Notes: a model not told the origin generated them from the sequence alone. A DNA stretch of 64,000 nt from an alpha proteobacterium SCGC AAA240-E13 (GCA_000504625.1 AZHR01000001.1:48060-112059), one strand, 5' to 3'; counted from the first letter of the stretch, positions 51,278-61,305 are shown. Made by a program: numbers and translations.

Positions 51278-54145
51278 TCAAGTTGTTATCTCTTTGTATT
51301 CATCTATTGAAGGGCAAGAACAAAAAAGATTTTTATCTCCATAAACATTATCTATCCTAGCAACAGGAGGCCAATACTTGTAAGATTTTAGTGCCGGGGC
51401 TGGATATGCTGCAGTTTCCCTATCATATTTGTGTTTCCAATTATTTGCTGTAAGTTCGATATGCGTATGAGGAGCATTTTTTAAAGGATTATCTAATTTA
51501 TCAAATTCTCCTGATTTAACTTTATTAATTTCTTCTTTAATCTTTATTAAGGTATCACAAAAACGTTCTAATTCTGATAAACTTTCACTTTCTGTAGGTT
51601 CAATCATCATTGTTCCTGGAACTGGCCAAGACATGGTTGGTGCATGAAAACCAAAATCTATTAAACGTTTTGCAATATCTTCTTCTGTAATTCCAGTTTC
51701 TGCTTTAGTTGGGCGAATATCAATTATACACTCATGTGCAACGTTCCCATTTTTTCCGGTGTAAAGAACTGGAAAATACTTGTTTAATTTTCTTGCTATA
51801 TAATTGGCATTCAATATGGCTACTTGCGAAGCTTTCTTTAAACCTTCTGCGCCCATCATTTTTATGTACATCCACGAAATTACTAAAATACTTGAACTGC
51901 CCCACGGCGCTGCTGAAACTGCACCAATTCCAGTTGTGGGTCCACAATCTTTGATGACTTCATGTTTTGGAAGAAAAGGATCTAAATGTTTCTTACATGC
52001 TATTGGTCCCATTCCTGGTCCACCTCCACCATGGGGGATACAAAAAGTTTTGTGTAAATTAATATGACATACATCAGGACCAAATTTTCCTGGCTTAGCT
52101 ATTCCAACGAGTGCGTTAAGATTTGCTCCATCCATATAAACCTGGCCACCATTGTCGTGAACAATACCGCAAATTTCTTTAATTTTTTCCTCAAACACAC
52201 CATGGGTTGACGGATAAGTAGCCATTAAAGCTGATAAATTTTTTGAATATTCTTTAGACTTAGATTTTAATTCGCCAATATCAATGTTTCCGTCTTTATC
52301 ACAACCAATAACGACAACTTTCATGCCAGCCATTTGGGCACTTGCTGGGTTAGTTCCATGTGCAGAACTTGGAATAAGACAAACATTTCTATTCTTATCA
52401 CCATTTTCCAAATGATATTTTCTAATTACCATTAATCCTGCAAATTCACCTTGTGCTCCTGCATTCGGTTGCAAAGATACGCCTGAAAAGCCAGTTATTT
52501 CTCTTAACCAATTTTTCAAATCAGTAAATAAATACCTGTAGCCCTCCATTTGCTCTACTGGCGCAAAGGGATGCGGTTCATAAAATTCATTCCAAGTAAC
52601 CGGGATCATTTCTGATACTGCATTTAATTTCATAGTACATGAACCTAGTGAAATCATGGATCTATTTAAAGCAATATCTGCGTCTTCCAATTTTTTTAAA
52701 TATCGGGTCATTTCAGTTTCCGAATGATATGAGTTAAAAACAGGATGAGTCAGGTACCTTGATGATCTTTCTAAACTTTTCGGTATATTATTTAATATAA
52801 CTTTTCCTGTCACATTAATAGACTCCGAGCTATTGAAAATTTTTAATAGTTCATTAGTTTTTTCAATCGTTTTTCTTTCATCAAACGCAACAGACAACTT
52901 ATTATCGTCGACCAATCTTAAATTAACTCCATTTCTCAATGCATTTTTAAAAATATTTTGTGTTTTATTTTTTGTAATAATGGTGACGGTGTCAAAAAAA
53001 CTATTTGAATACAGTTCGTAACCTGATTTCTTAATTTTATCGGCAAAACTTTTTGCCAGTTTAGAAATTCTTTCTGCTATTTGATTGATACCTTTCGGTC
53101 CATGGTAAATCGCATAAGCTGCTGAAATTATTGCTAATAATGCTTGTGCAGTGCAAATATTACTTGTAGCTTTTTCTCTTCGTATATGTTGCTCTCGAGT
53201 TTGTAATGCCAAACGCAACGCTTTTTTTCCCAGGCGATCTACAGAAACTCCAATAATTCTTCCAGGCATTGCCCTTTTGTATTCGTCTTTGGTTGCAAAA
53301 AAAGCGGCATGTGGCCCACCATAACCCATTGGGATTCCAAACCTTTGAGAATTACCAACAGCAATATCAGCTCCAAGTTCTGCCGGTGTCTTGAGTTTTG
53401 CTAAAGCTAAGAGATCGCAAACCAAAATTGCCTTACCATTTTTTTTATGGATTGTGCTTATTGCTTCGCTAGGATCCTTAATATCCCCTAGTGTTCCAGG
53501 ATATGAAAGAATGCCACAAATAAGGTTTCCATCTATATTTTTTAAATCTTTTTCTTGGTCACTAACTACTAATTCTAATCTGAAAACTTCGGTTCTAGTT
53601 TTGATCACATCTATGGTTTGAGGGTTACAATCGCTAGAAATAAATATCTTATTTGAGTTATTTTTATCTAATCTACGACTTAGTCCGATCGCTTCTGCTG
53701 CTGCTGTAGATTCATCTAATAATGAGGCATTCGCTATATCCATTCCGGTAAAATCCATAATCATCTGTTGAAAATTTAATAACATTTCCAATCTTCCTTG
53801 AGCTACCTCTGGTTGATATGGAGTATAAGCAGTGTACCAACCAGGATTGCAATATATGTTTCTCAAAATAACATTTGGCATGTAAGTATTATAATAACCC
53901 ATGCCTATATAATTTTTGTATAATCTGTTTTTCTCAGAAATAGTTTTTATTTGTTTCATAGATTCATGCTCTGAGGTTGGGTCACCTATTTTTAGTCTGT
54001 CTTTTAGTAAAATATTTTCTGGAACTGTTTTATTAATCAAGTCATCTAAAGAATTGGCTCCGACTACTTTCAACATTTTTTCTATATCCTCTTCGGATGG
54101 CCCAATATGTCTTCTAATAAATTCTCTAGAATTGTCGTCTATCAT
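51278..54145 (-). CDS. gcvP: Glycine dehydrogenase (decarboxylating), full-length P-protein
   Basis: A 955-aa single-chain P-protein. The PLP lysine is in INLHKTFCIPHGGGGPGMGP near residue 698. It starts with FIRRHIGPSEEDIEKML and includes SLGSCTMKLNA, all typical. It decarboxylates glycine and loads aminomethyl onto GcvH. It is the last gene of the riboswitch-controlled gcvTHP operon, one base from gcvH. Confidence 0.97.
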   Translation of the reverse strand: MIDDNSREFIRRHIGPSEEDIEKMLKVVGANSLDDLINKTVPENILLKDRLKIGDPTSEHESMKQIKTISEKNRLYKNYIGMGYYNTYMPNVILRNIYCNPGWYTAYTPYQPEVAQGRLEMLLNFQQMIMDFTGMDIANASLLDESTAAAEAIGLSRRLDKNNSNKIFISSDCNPQTIDVIKTRTEVFRLELVVSDQEKDLKNIDGNLICGILSYPGTLGDIKDPSEAISTIHKKNGKAILVCDLLALAKLKTPAELGADIAVGNSQRFGIPMGYGGPHAAFFATKDEYKRAMPGRIIGVSVDRLGKKALRLALQTREQHIRREKATSNICTAQALLAIISAAYAIYHGPKGINQIAERISKLAKSFADKIKKSGYELYSNSFFDTVTIITKNKTQNIFKNALRNGVNLRLVDDNKLSVAFDERKTIEKTNELLKIFNSSESINVTGKVILNNIPKSLERSSRYLTHPVFNSYHSETEMTRYLKKLEDADIALNRSMISLGSCTMKLNAVSEMIPVTWNEFYEPHPFAPVEQMEGYRYLFTDLKNWLREITGFSGVSLQPNAGAQGEFAGLMVIRKYHLENGDKNRNVCLIPSSAHGTNPASAQMAGMKVVVIGCDKDGNIDIGELKSKSKEYSKNLSALMATYPSTHGVFEEKIKEICGIVHDNGGQVYMDGANLNALVGIAKPGKFGPDVCHINLHKTFCIPHGGGGPGMGPIACKKHLDPFLPKHEVIKDCGPTTGIGAVSAAPWGSSSILVISWMYIKMMGAEGLKKASQVAILNANYIARKLNKYFPVLYTGKNGNVAHECIIDIRPTKAETGITEEDIAKRLIDFGFHAPTMSWPVPGTMMIEPTESESLSELERFCDTLIKIKEEINKVKSGEFDKLDNPLKNAPHTHIELTANNWKHKYDRETAAYPAPALKSYKYWPPVARIDNVYGDKNLFCSCPSIDEYKEITT

Positions 54146-54146
54146 T

Positions 54147-54527
54147 TTAATTTGGATTTTCCTTTACAAATTTTTCGTAATCAGGTTTATTCATTAATAT
54201 ATCTATGTCTGATTTATTTTTTACTTTGATTTTAAAAAACCAGGAATTTCCCTCAGGGTCTTTGTTAACTACAGTCGGATCATCAACAATCGATTGATTA
54301 GTTTCTACTATTTCTCCAGCTAATGGAGAATATATATCACTTGCAGCTTTTGTAGATTCAACTACTCCTGCTTGACCATCTTTTTCAATATTTTTTCCTT
54401 TTTCTGGTAGTTCTACAAATACCACATCTCCTAACATTTCCGATGCATGTTTTGTGATTCCTATAGTTGCAACTTCTCCGTCTATTGAAGCCCACTCATG
54501 TTGTTTTGAAAATTTTTTCTCACTCAT
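54147..54527 (-). CDS. gcvH: Glycine cleavage system H protein
   Basis: A 126-aa lipoyl carrier. The lipoylated lysine lies in [19 protein letters not shown] near residue 63. It shuttles the aminomethyl group between GcvP and GcvT. It is separated by 2 bases from gcvT and 1 from gcvP. Confidence 0.97.
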   Translation of the reverse strand: MSEKKFSKQHEWASIDGEVATIGITKHASEMLGDVVFVELPEKGKNIEKDGQAGVVESTKAASDIYSPLAGEIVETNQSIVDDPTVVNKDPEGNSWFFKIKVKNKSDIDILMNKPDYEKFVKENPN

Positions 54528-54529
54528 TT

Positions 54530-55624
54530 TTACCTCACATATTTTTTTTTATAAAAAGGAAGTTCTGATATTTGTGCTTCATGTTTTTTTCCTCTAACTT
54601 TCAAAAGTATTTGATTTCCAATTCTTGAAAAATCATGTTTTATATAACCCATTGCAATTGAACTATTAATGCTTGGCCCAAATGTTCCGCTGGTAACTAA
54701 TCCAATTTCTTGGTTATCTTCAGAAAAAATTTTTGTTCCTTCTCTTGCAATAACTCTTCCCTCGGGCTTAATTCCCACTCTTAAACGAGACAATTGACCG
54801 TTCATATCAGATTTAATTTTTTTATAACCTGGAAAACCTCCTTCTTTTCTTCTCCTTTTAGGAATTGCCCATTTAAGGTTTGCTTCTATAGGGCTTGTAG
54901 TTTCGTTAATATCATGTCCATAGAGACATAATCCTGCTTCCAACCTCAAGGTATCCCTGGCGCCTAAACCAATGGGTTTTGTTCCTTGGTCCATTAATTT
55001 CTTTACAAAATCTTCTGCTAAATCGTTGAATAAAGAAATTTCAAATCCATCTTCACCTGTATAACCTGACCTCGTAATATAAATAATTTTATTATTATAA
55101 AGAAATTTTTTTCCATTCATAAACTTAAGTATAGAAACATCATTGATTAACTTTTCTAAAATTTTTGGTGACTCGGGTCCCTGTAGAGCAATCAGAGACA
55201 AATCATTGTGCAATGTTAACTTAAATTTATCTTTAAGAGCTTTTTTGATTATCTCAAAATCATTATTCTTACATGCGGCATTAAGAATAATATTAAAACC
55301 TTTTTCAACTTTAGTCACAATTAAATCATCATAAATTCCTCCTTTTTCGTTTGTAAGAAAAGAATATTTCGATTGATTTAATTTTATGTTTTTTAAATCA
55401 CTAGGTATTAGTTTTTCCAATTCTATCGCCAAATCATCATTTCCCTCAATAGATAATTGTCCCATATGCGAAACATCAAACAGGCCCGATTTATTTCTGG
55501 TTAATTTATGTTCTTCCACAATGCCGGTAGAATATTGAACCGGCATTTCATAACCTGCGAAAGTAACAAATTTCGCACCAAGACTTTTATGATATTCGTA
55601 TAATGTTGTTTTTTGTGTTTCCAT
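54530..55624 (-). CDS. gcvT: Aminomethyltransferase (T protein)
   Basis: A 364-aa GcvT with the folate-binding fold: [25 protein letters not shown] and [20 protein letters not shown]. It releases ammonia and makes methylene-THF. The open frame extends upstream to 55774, but that extension is the translated glycine riboswitch, so the ATG at 55624 is chosen. It is the first gene of the operon. Confidence 0.95.
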   Translation of the reverse strand: METQKTTLYEYHKSLGAKFVTFAGYEMPVQYSTGIVEEHKLTRNKSGLFDVSHMGQLSIEGNDDLAIELEKLIPSDLKNIKLNQSKYSFLTNEKGGIYDDLIVTKVEKGFNIILNAACKNNDFEIIKKALKDKFKLTLHNDLSLIALQGPESPKILEKLINDVSILKFMNGKKFLYNNKIIYITRSGYTGEDGFEISLFNDLAEDFVKKLMDQGTKPIGLGARDTLRLEAGLCLYGHDINETTSPIEANLKWAIPKRRRKEGGFPGYKKIKSDMNGQLSRLRVGIKPEGRVIAREGTKIFSEDNQEIGLVTSGTFGPSINSSIAMGYIKHDFSRIGNQILLKVRGKKHEAQISELPFYKKKYVR

Positions 55625-55639
55625 AATAACTCTTGTTCC

Positions 55640-55810
55640 GGCCCCCTCTGTCCAGGTACCTGAGAGATTTACTCCTTCGGTGAGGCCTTTCGCCTGCTTT
55701 CCAGAGTCATTATGTACGGTCCTTTTGCCTGAAAGTTTCCGGGGTGGTTGCTCCTTCGGCAGCAACGTTTTCAATGTGTTATTTTGAAAAACTCGTCACT
55801 TTCTCCCGCT
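55640..55810 (-). promoter_or_regulatory. Tandem glycine riboswitch
   Basis: On the minus strand aptamer 1 ends GCCGAAGGAGCAACCACCCC and CTTTCAGGCAAAAGGACCG. A linker leads to aptamer 2, with CACCGAAGGAGTAAATCTCT and CAGGTACCTGGACAGAGGGG. These are the conserved glycine aptamer cores. It sits directly upstream of gcvT and should turn on glycine cleavage when glycine is high. Confidence 0.95.
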
Positions 55811-55904
55811 ATATCTTTCCTAACACTAGCCATGACTATATCACAAACTACACGTCTAATCCACAGAATTACTGTAACGAGAGAGAAAACAAAATTGGAA
55901 AAAA

Positions 55905-56411
55905 TTAGTGAACAATTTTCAAAGGTAATTCTGAGTGAATTTCAAAGCTTTGTTGATTAGTAATATCTTCGGCTTGTTCTAATTTTTTTGATAAGGCCCA
56001 CGATTGATAAAGCTCACAAAACTTAAAAACCGCACGATACCGTTCAACCTTATTATTTGTCGTCAATTCTTTAATAATTGTGTCTTTCTCTTTTTTGAGC
56101 TGTTCTAAATCTTTATAACTCATTATTTCTCTAGAATTTGCAAAATAATATCCTGTTTTATCCTCGCAAGGAGTTTCTCTGATCTCGATGATAAATTTTT
56201 GAAACAGATCTCCCGACATTAATTCTTTTTTATAATTTGTGCGATCAATATATTCGTGAATAGTTCTGTTCAGAGGTGGTTTGCCCATTTTAGACCAAAG
56301 CATGACTATCCCCACATAGATGATTTCGTAGAGTCTGATTGGAATCGTTTTTCCTCTAACTGTCTTTCTCCAAGCTAGATAGCGTCTTATTTCAATGTCA
56401 TGTTTGGTCAC
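55905..56411 (-). CDS. Hypothetical protein, 168 aa
   Basis: A soluble, charged 168-residue protein with an arginine-rich N-terminus (MTKHDIEIRRYLAWRKTVRG), one hydrophobic patch (LYEIIYVGIVMLW) and a coiled-coil-like middle (YKDLEQLKKEKDTIIKEL). I do not recognise the family. It is not in an obvious operon. Confidence 0.5.
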   Translation of the reverse strand: MTKHDIEIRRYLAWRKTVRGKTIPIRLYEIIYVGIVMLWSKMGKPPLNRTIHEYIDRTNYKKELMSGDLFQKFIIEIRETPCEDKTGYYFANSREIMSYKDLEQLKKEKDTIIKELTTNNKVERYRAVFKFCELYQSWALSKKLEQAEDITNQQSFEIHSELPLKIVH

Positions 56412-56569
56412 GAGTAATGTTCCTACATTATTGATATTATTTACATATTTAAATTATGTGAAAATATAGCTTTTTATCTAGTTATAAATACACTTCATAG
56501 TTTAGCCATAATGGCATGCAATAAGATAAATAAAGAGTAAACAAACTTCTTTTAGTGGTTACTCCCTAA

Positions 56570-56617
56570 AAATACCCATCTTGTTCAATAGACTCCTCAT
56601 AAGGGATGGGTGTATTT
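56570..56617. other. Imperfect hairpin in a gene-free stretch
   Basis: Within the 323-base gap 56412-56734, AAATACCCATC can pair with GATGGG(TG)TATTT around a 24-base loop. There is no clear T-run. Nothing else is recognisable in the gap. Confidence 0.4.
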
Positions 56618-56734
56618 ATTGATCAGATAGTAAGTGTTAAAAAATTTTGTCATTTTATTAACTCAAACTTGAATTGGCCTAAGTAATAAATAAAGTTTTC
56701 TAATTAAAGCTAAAATGATAACTTTTTAATAAAC

Positions 56735-56965
56735 ATGAAAAAATTTAAAAAAGAAGAAATGAAGGCCTTTGTCAAAGACACTGCAAAGAAGTTTAGAAAA
56801 GAAAAAATGGAGGCTTTTATAAAGAATACTGCGAAAAAGACTAATTCAACAAGAAAACATTTTGTCAGTTGGTGTAAGTTGGTCGCTTTTCATCAGGCTG
56901 GGCTAAAAGATCGCTGGAAAAGGGAATACGAAAAAGGTTTATGGAAAGTGAAAAAGAAGAAATAA
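56735..56965 (+). CDS. Small basic protein with an internal duplication, 76 aa
   Basis: Two tandem units of about 18 residues, KKFKKEEMKAFVKDTAKK and KKFRKEKMEAFIKNTAKK, are followed by a basic tail (TRKHFVSWCKLVAFHQAGLK). The high lysine content suggests nucleic-acid or membrane binding. No family is recognised. It lies 3 bases before the inositol gene. Confidence 0.5.
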   Translation: MKKFKKEEMKAFVKDTAKKFRKEKMEAFIKNTAKKTNSTRKHFVSWCKLVAFHQAGLKDRWKREYEKGLWKVKKKK

Positions 56966-56968
56966 CAA

Positions 56969-58363
56969 TTGAAAAGAAAGAAGAAAAGAATGCCCCAGCA
57001 ATTTATAGGACAATCAAACTTATCTTTAAACAACAGTATTAAAACCGCAGTTATTTTAGCAGCAGGACGTGGAGAAAGAATCGCTAATGGCGAAGAGTAT
57101 AGATCTAAACCTTTAATAAAATTATACGATGTTAGTTTAGTTGAAAGATCAATAAAAAAATTATCTCATAAACTAAATGTTAATAAAATATACGTAATTA
57201 CCGGATTTAATCATGATAAATTAAAAATACATTTAGATAAATTAAAAAAAAAACTGGACGTTGATTTGGAAGTAATTTTTGCAACAAAATGGGAAAAAGG
57301 CAATGGTGCCAGTTTTTTATCTGCTCTAGATCTAATCAAGCAAGAACAATTTTATTTGTTAATGGTAGACCATATTTTCAACGATGAATTTTATTCAACT
57401 ATCTTGAAATCGAAAATTGATAACACCAAGAGTTATTTAGCTATCTCGAAGTCCTTATCATTGGTGCATGATTATAATGATGCTACCAAAGTTAAAATCG
57501 ACGAAAATAAAATTACCAACATTGGTAAATCTATAAGCGAGGTGGGTGGCTTTGACACAGGTTTTTTTGTATTACGCCCTGAATCTTTTAATGACGTTAA
57601 AAATTTATATGAAAAAAAATTTCTTTCCCTAAGTGATATAATGAAAGTATTGATTCACGAACAAAAATTATATTTTATTGAAGTTGCCGCTAGTAGTTGG
57701 TTAGACATAGACACAAAAAAAGATTTTTCTAATGCAAAAAACTTTTTGTTAAATTTTTCAAATTCAAAAACTAATGATGGTCCAATTTCTACATATCTTA
57801 ACCGACGAATATCAAATTGGATTACCTCAAAGATAGTCGATTATCCCATAAAACCCAACCAAATTTCGGTTGTGACATTTCTCATATCTATCATTGCAAG
57901 TTTAGTCATAGTAAAACAAGGCTATTTTTTTCTAGTATTAGGTGCCTTGTTGGCACAGCTATCCTCTATTTTAGATGGTTGTGATGGTGAAATTGCAAGA
58001 CTAAAACTTTTAGGCAGTAAGTATGGAGGTTGGCTTGATCAAGTTTTAGATCGCTATAGTGATTTGTTTATCATCACAGGATTAACATTTCACACCTACT
58101 TTCTCCATAAAACCTTAGCTGTTTTCATTATTGGTTTTATTGCCGTTGGTGGAAAAATAATATTAAGTTACACCGCATATGTTTATGACTCAGTAATTTC
58201 TAAACGCAACAATTTTCGTATGGGAAGGGACGTGACGATTTTTATTATTCTGATAGGAGCTATAATGAACATTCCATATATTACATTGGTAGTGTTAGCA
58301 TTTATTACGAATGCAGAGGTCTGCAAAAGATTATGGATACTAAAGGATAAGTTAGATTATTAG
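56969..58363 (+). CDS. Fused inositol-1-P cytidylyltransferase / CDP-alcohol phosphatidyltransferase (IPCT/DIPPS-like)
   Basis: A 464-aa two-domain protein. Residues about 20-250 are a nucleotidyltransferase (AVILAAGRGERIANGEEYRSKPLIKL ... LMVDHIF). Residues about 265-460 are a CDP-alcohol phosphatidyltransferase with SSILDGCDGEIARLKLLGSKYGGWLDQVLDR (DGxxAR...G...D...D) and five to six helices. This fusion matches the enzyme that makes di-myo-inositol-1,3'-phosphate phosphate via CDP-inositol. An inositol-1-phosphate synthase gene follows, supporting the assignment. An inositol phospholipid pathway is an alternative. Confidence 0.8.
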   Translation: MKRKKKRMPQQFIGQSNLSLNNSIKTAVILAAGRGERIANGEEYRSKPLIKLYDVSLVERSIKKLSHKLNVNKIYVITGFNHDKLKIHLDKLKKKLDVDLEVIFATKWEKGNGASFLSALDLIKQEQFYLLMVDHIFNDEFYSTILKSKIDNTKSYLAISKSLSLVHDYNDATKVKIDENKITNIGKSISEVGGFDTGFFVLRPESFNDVKNLYEKKFLSLSDIMKVLIHEQKLYFIEVAASSWLDIDTKKDFSNAKNFLLNFSNSKTNDGPISTYLNRRISNWITSKIVDYPIKPNQISVVTFLISIIASLVIVKQGYFFLVLGALLAQLSSILDGCDGEIARLKLLGSKYGGWLDQVLDRYSDLFIITGLTFHTYFLHKTLAVFIIGFIAVGGKIILSYTAYVYDSVISKRNNFRMGRDVTIFIILIGAIMNIPYITLVVLAFITNAEVCKRLWILKDKLDY

Positions 58364-58478
58364 TTTTTACTTTCAGTATCCATTTCCATCTATAATGACT
58401 AATAGTCAGATACAGTTATATTTCTATATATATAGGTTTTATTAATTTTAGGTAAAATATTTTTTTTATTTAGACAGA

Positions 58479-58571
58479 GCGGCTGATCATATAGCAATAT
58501 ATCCTAGTTCTCAATCATTTAGAGTTGCAGATGAAAAACCGATCAACGTTGCTGAAGATTATGGAGTTTGA
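58479..58571 (+). pseudogene. Fragment of a second inositol-1-phosphate synthase
   Basis: The plus strand encodes AADHIAIYPSSQSFRVADEK and then PINVAEDYGV to TGA. It aligns with MADHMKEYSESRSFRVADEK of the intact gene at about residues 113-140. The rest is missing. The 394-base gap between the two inositol genes otherwise holds nothing recognisable. Confidence 0.75.
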
Positions 58572-58757
58572 AGAACAAAATTGATTTCTAAATATTAATT
58601 ATAAAATTTCTAAAATAACGATTTAATATACAACCTGAAAAATATGATGGACATCTTTACTTATGCTCCTTTTTCTTATAAAATAAAACGTTCTTATAGA
58701 ATAGTTTTCTTTTCTCTTGTGTAAAAAGCAAATATTCCAATATGAAAATAGGGGCAA

Positions 58758-59909
58758 ATGAAAAATTTGCAAAAAAATTTAGAAGAAACAAAAATGAAAA
58801 AAGTTAAATTAGCAGTTGTTGGTGTAGGTAATTGTGCAAGTTCATTAATTCAGGGAATCGAATATTACAGACATCATCATAATGAACATTCCGATGGCAT
58901 TATGCAGCCGCAAATTAATGGATGGAGACCGCAAGATATAAAAATTGTAGCTGCTTTTGATATTGATAAAAGAAAAGTAGGATTGCCAATTGTGAAAGCA
59001 ATTTTTGCAGAACCCAATTGTACAATAGTTTTTCAAAAATTAATTCCTGTCAACGGGGTTAGAGTAAAAATGGGTCCGGTATTAGATGGAATGGCTGATC
59101 ATATGAAGGAATATTCAGAGTCTCGATCATTCAGAGTTGCTGATGAAAAAACGGTGAACGTTGTTGAAGAATTAAAAAGTAGTGGCGCAGAAGTTATGGT
59201 TTGTTATCTACCTGTGGGTTCTCAAAAAGCAGTTGAATTCTACGCCAATGCTTGTCTACAGGCTAAAGTAGCTATGGTTAACTGTGTGCCAGTTTTTATT
59301 GCGTCAAACAAAAAATGGGCAAATAAATTTATACAAGCTGGTGTACCAATAATTGGGGATGATATAAAAAGTCAGGTTGGAGCAACCATTGTTCATAGGG
59401 TTTTAACTCGCTTATTTAATGATAGAGGCTGCAAAATACTAAGAACCTATCAGTTAAATACTGGTGGAAATACTGACTTTTTAAATATGCTCGAAAAGTC
59501 AAGATTAAAATCTAAAAAAATTTCAAAAACAGGATCTGTTCAATCGCAATTAGATGTTCCTCTAGGTGCTGATGATATTCATATTGGTCCATCAGATTAT
59601 GTTTCTTGGCAAAAAGATAATAAGGTTGCTTTCATACGAATAGAAGGCGAAGGTTTTGGTGGAGCACCTATAAATCTTGAAATGAGATTATCTGTGCAAG
59701 ATTCACCAAATAGTGCCGGTGTAGTTATCGATGCCGTTCGATGTGCGGCACTCGCTAGAACGCGCGGATTAGCAGGTCCAATAAACAGCGCTTCATCATA
59801 CTATATGAAAACTCCTCCAGTGCAGTATCGTGATCATATAGCGCGCGAGTTAACAAATGAATTTATTATAGGGAAAAATATTGAAGTAAATAAAAATAAA
59901 ACAAATTGA
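58758..59909 (+). CDS. myo-Inositol-1-phosphate synthase
   Basis: A 383-aa MIPS with an NAD-binding start VKLAVVGVGNCASSLIQGIEYY. Family blocks include GDDIKSQVGATIVHRVLTRLF, YQLNTGGNTDFLNM and VVIDAVRCAALARTRGLAGP. It isomerises glucose-6-phosphate to myo-inositol-1-phosphate, the substrate of the upstream fused enzyme. The start at 58758 has an AGGGG-type ribosome binding site; an internal ATG at 58794 is possible. Confidence 0.92.
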   Translation: MKNLQKNLEETKMKKVKLAVVGVGNCASSLIQGIEYYRHHHNEHSDGIMQPQINGWRPQDIKIVAAFDIDKRKVGLPIVKAIFAEPNCTIVFQKLIPVNGVRVKMGPVLDGMADHMKEYSESRSFRVADEKTVNVVEELKSSGAEVMVCYLPVGSQKAVEFYANACLQAKVAMVNCVPVFIASNKKWANKFIQAGVPIIGDDIKSQVGATIVHRVLTRLFNDRGCKILRTYQLNTGGNTDFLNMLEKSRLKSKKISKTGSVQSQLDVPLGADDIHIGPSDYVSWQKDNKVAFIRIEGEGFGGAPINLEMRLSVQDSPNSAGVVIDAVRCAALARTRGLAGPINSASSYYMKTPPVQYRDHIARELTNEFIIGKNIEVNKNKTN

Positions 59910-60025
59910 TTATTCTTAGACAATGACTCATAACCAATTTTTCCATGACTTATTAAATTCATCAAAAGACTTACAAAATTTTTTTTATTTATCCAAACTC
60001 AAGTTTTCGGGTGCCTTTTAAAGCA

Positions 60026-61057
60026 TCAAAAACTTTTAGCTACTTTTGTCATAATTTTCAGTTTTTGAAGACAAAGTTTTTTTGGTAAAAAACTAAGTCC
60101 ACAGTCAGGAGCCAATATTAGTCTTTCTTTATCAATATGCTCGAGTGCTTGCTGTACTCTTTGATTAATTTTTGCTTCTGATTCCATTTCGCTACTTGCA
60201 ATTTTAACTATACCTAAAATAATCGTTTTAGAACTAAACTTTTCCAATAAATCTAAATTATTATTTCGATGCGCATCTTCCAATGATATTTCGTCTATTG
60301 TTGAATTGTTAAGTGCTTCAGAAATTTTCCAGTAAGATTCAGGTGATGCCTTAGGATAATCGACAGCATCAAGTTTGTCAGGGTAACCACAACATATATG
60401 TACAATTTTTACAATTTCTTTTGGACATCCATAAAAACACCTCTCTAGATTGGCGATGCCATAATTAATGGTTTCGTGCGGTTTTCTGGCAAAAAGAGGT
60501 TCATCTACTTGTATATATTTGCATCCTGCATCCACAAGTCTTTTAATTTCTATGTTGATGGCATTTCCCAAATCAATACCCATCGTTTTTAAATCTGAGT
60601 AATGTTCATTAGATGTATTGTCACTAATCGTCATTGGGCCAGGTATAGTGACTTTTATTGGAAGTTTAGTGAATGATTGAGACATTTTCCATTCTGTAGA
60701 CAAAAAACTTTCTCCAGCAGTTATTTTAGAAGTAATTGTGGGAAACCAAGATACATAGCTACCTGACCGAACAACTTTTTTTGTTAGTTTAGAAAAATTA
60801 ATTCCTTTTAAATGTCTACAGTGATAAAGAACATAATTTTCCCTTCGAATTTCTCCATCTGTTATAATGTCTATACCAACTGTTTCTTGTTCCTTAATCA
60901 CTTCTTGACAAGCTTTTTTTATCAATTTGTCTTTTTGATTTCCAAGTAACTTCCAAGCCCTATCCCAATCTATGGGTGTATTATCTATATTTTTAAACCA
61001 ATCAGGTATTTTAAGGTAAGATGGTCTTGGGTATGCTCCTATTGTGGTTGTTTTCAT
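60026..61057 (-). CDS. MetE C-domain-like methyltransferase
   Basis: A 343-aa protein of the cobalamin-independent methionine synthase/UROD fold, with only the catalytic half of MetE. Zinc-ligand-like residues appear in HICCGYPD and APDCGLSFLP, and YIQVDEPLF is the conserved acidic motif. It starts TTTIGAYPRP, typical of stand-alone MetE-like proteins that use simpler folates or other methyl donors. It is the last gene in a minus-strand run with two small metal- or membrane-related proteins. Confidence 0.85.
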   Translation of the reverse strand: MKTTTIGAYPRPSYLKIPDWFKNIDNTPIDWDRAWKLLGNQKDKLIKKACQEVIKEQETVGIDIITDGEIRRENYVLYHCRHLKGINFSKLTKKVVRSGSYVSWFPTITSKITAGESFLSTEWKMSQSFTKLPIKVTIPGPMTISDNTSNEHYSDLKTMGIDLGNAINIEIKRLVDAGCKYIQVDEPLFARKPHETINYGIANLERCFYGCPKEIVKIVHICCGYPDKLDAVDYPKASPESYWKISEALNNSTIDEISLEDAHRNNNLDLLEKFSSKTIILGIVKIASSEMESEAKINQRVQQALEHIDKERLILAPDCGLSFLPKKLCLQKLKIMTKVAKSF

Positions 61058-61264
61058 TTAACAACATTCTTTATTTTGAACTGGAGGGCATTTTATATTA
61101 CCATACGAACAATAAACACAACAATCACCTTGTCTAGGTTTTAGTTTATTTTTGCAGTGAGGACATTCCCAAAAATATTGACAATAATTAGTTGGCATTT
61201 GTTCAATAGTTTTTTGATCACATTGTGGACACGTGATTGTTGATTGGAGTTGAAGATCAGTCAT
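61058..61264 (-). CDS. Small cysteine-rich protein with GDCCVYCSYG motif
   Basis: A 68-aa cysteine-rich protein with TCPQCDQ and CPHCKNKLKP zinc-ribbon-like pairs, GDCCVYCSYG, and a CC terminus. Proteins with this GDCCV(Y/F)CSYG motif are widespread small putative metal binders, often near heavy-metal genes. It abuts the MetE-like gene with no gap. Confidence 0.75.
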   Translation of the reverse strand: MTDLQLQSTITCPQCDQKTIEQMPTNYCQYFWECPHCKNKLKPRQGDCCVYCSYGNIKCPPVQNKECC

Positions 61265-61270
61265 ATATTA

Positions 61271-61304
61271 AACCCAGAACCAAGATTCATAAAAGCTTTT
61301 TCAT
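61271..61304 (-). repeat. MKKLL signal-peptide stub, minus strand (1)
   Basis: The minus strand reads ATGAAAAAGCTTTTATGAAT followed by CTTGGTTCTGGGTTT, matching the stub of the 15-26 kb units. A TGA ends it after five codons. It fills the gap between two operon genes. Confidence 0.7.
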
Positions 61305-61305
61305 T

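Noticed and set aside
51709..53621. Several plus-strand frames of 60-90 codons within gcvP
   Set aside because: They are shadows of the strongly conserved glycine dehydrogenase gene.
55625..55774. N-terminal extension of GcvT by 50 residues
   Set aside because: The extra codons are the tandem glycine riboswitch; GcvT family proteins begin near [11 protein letters not shown].
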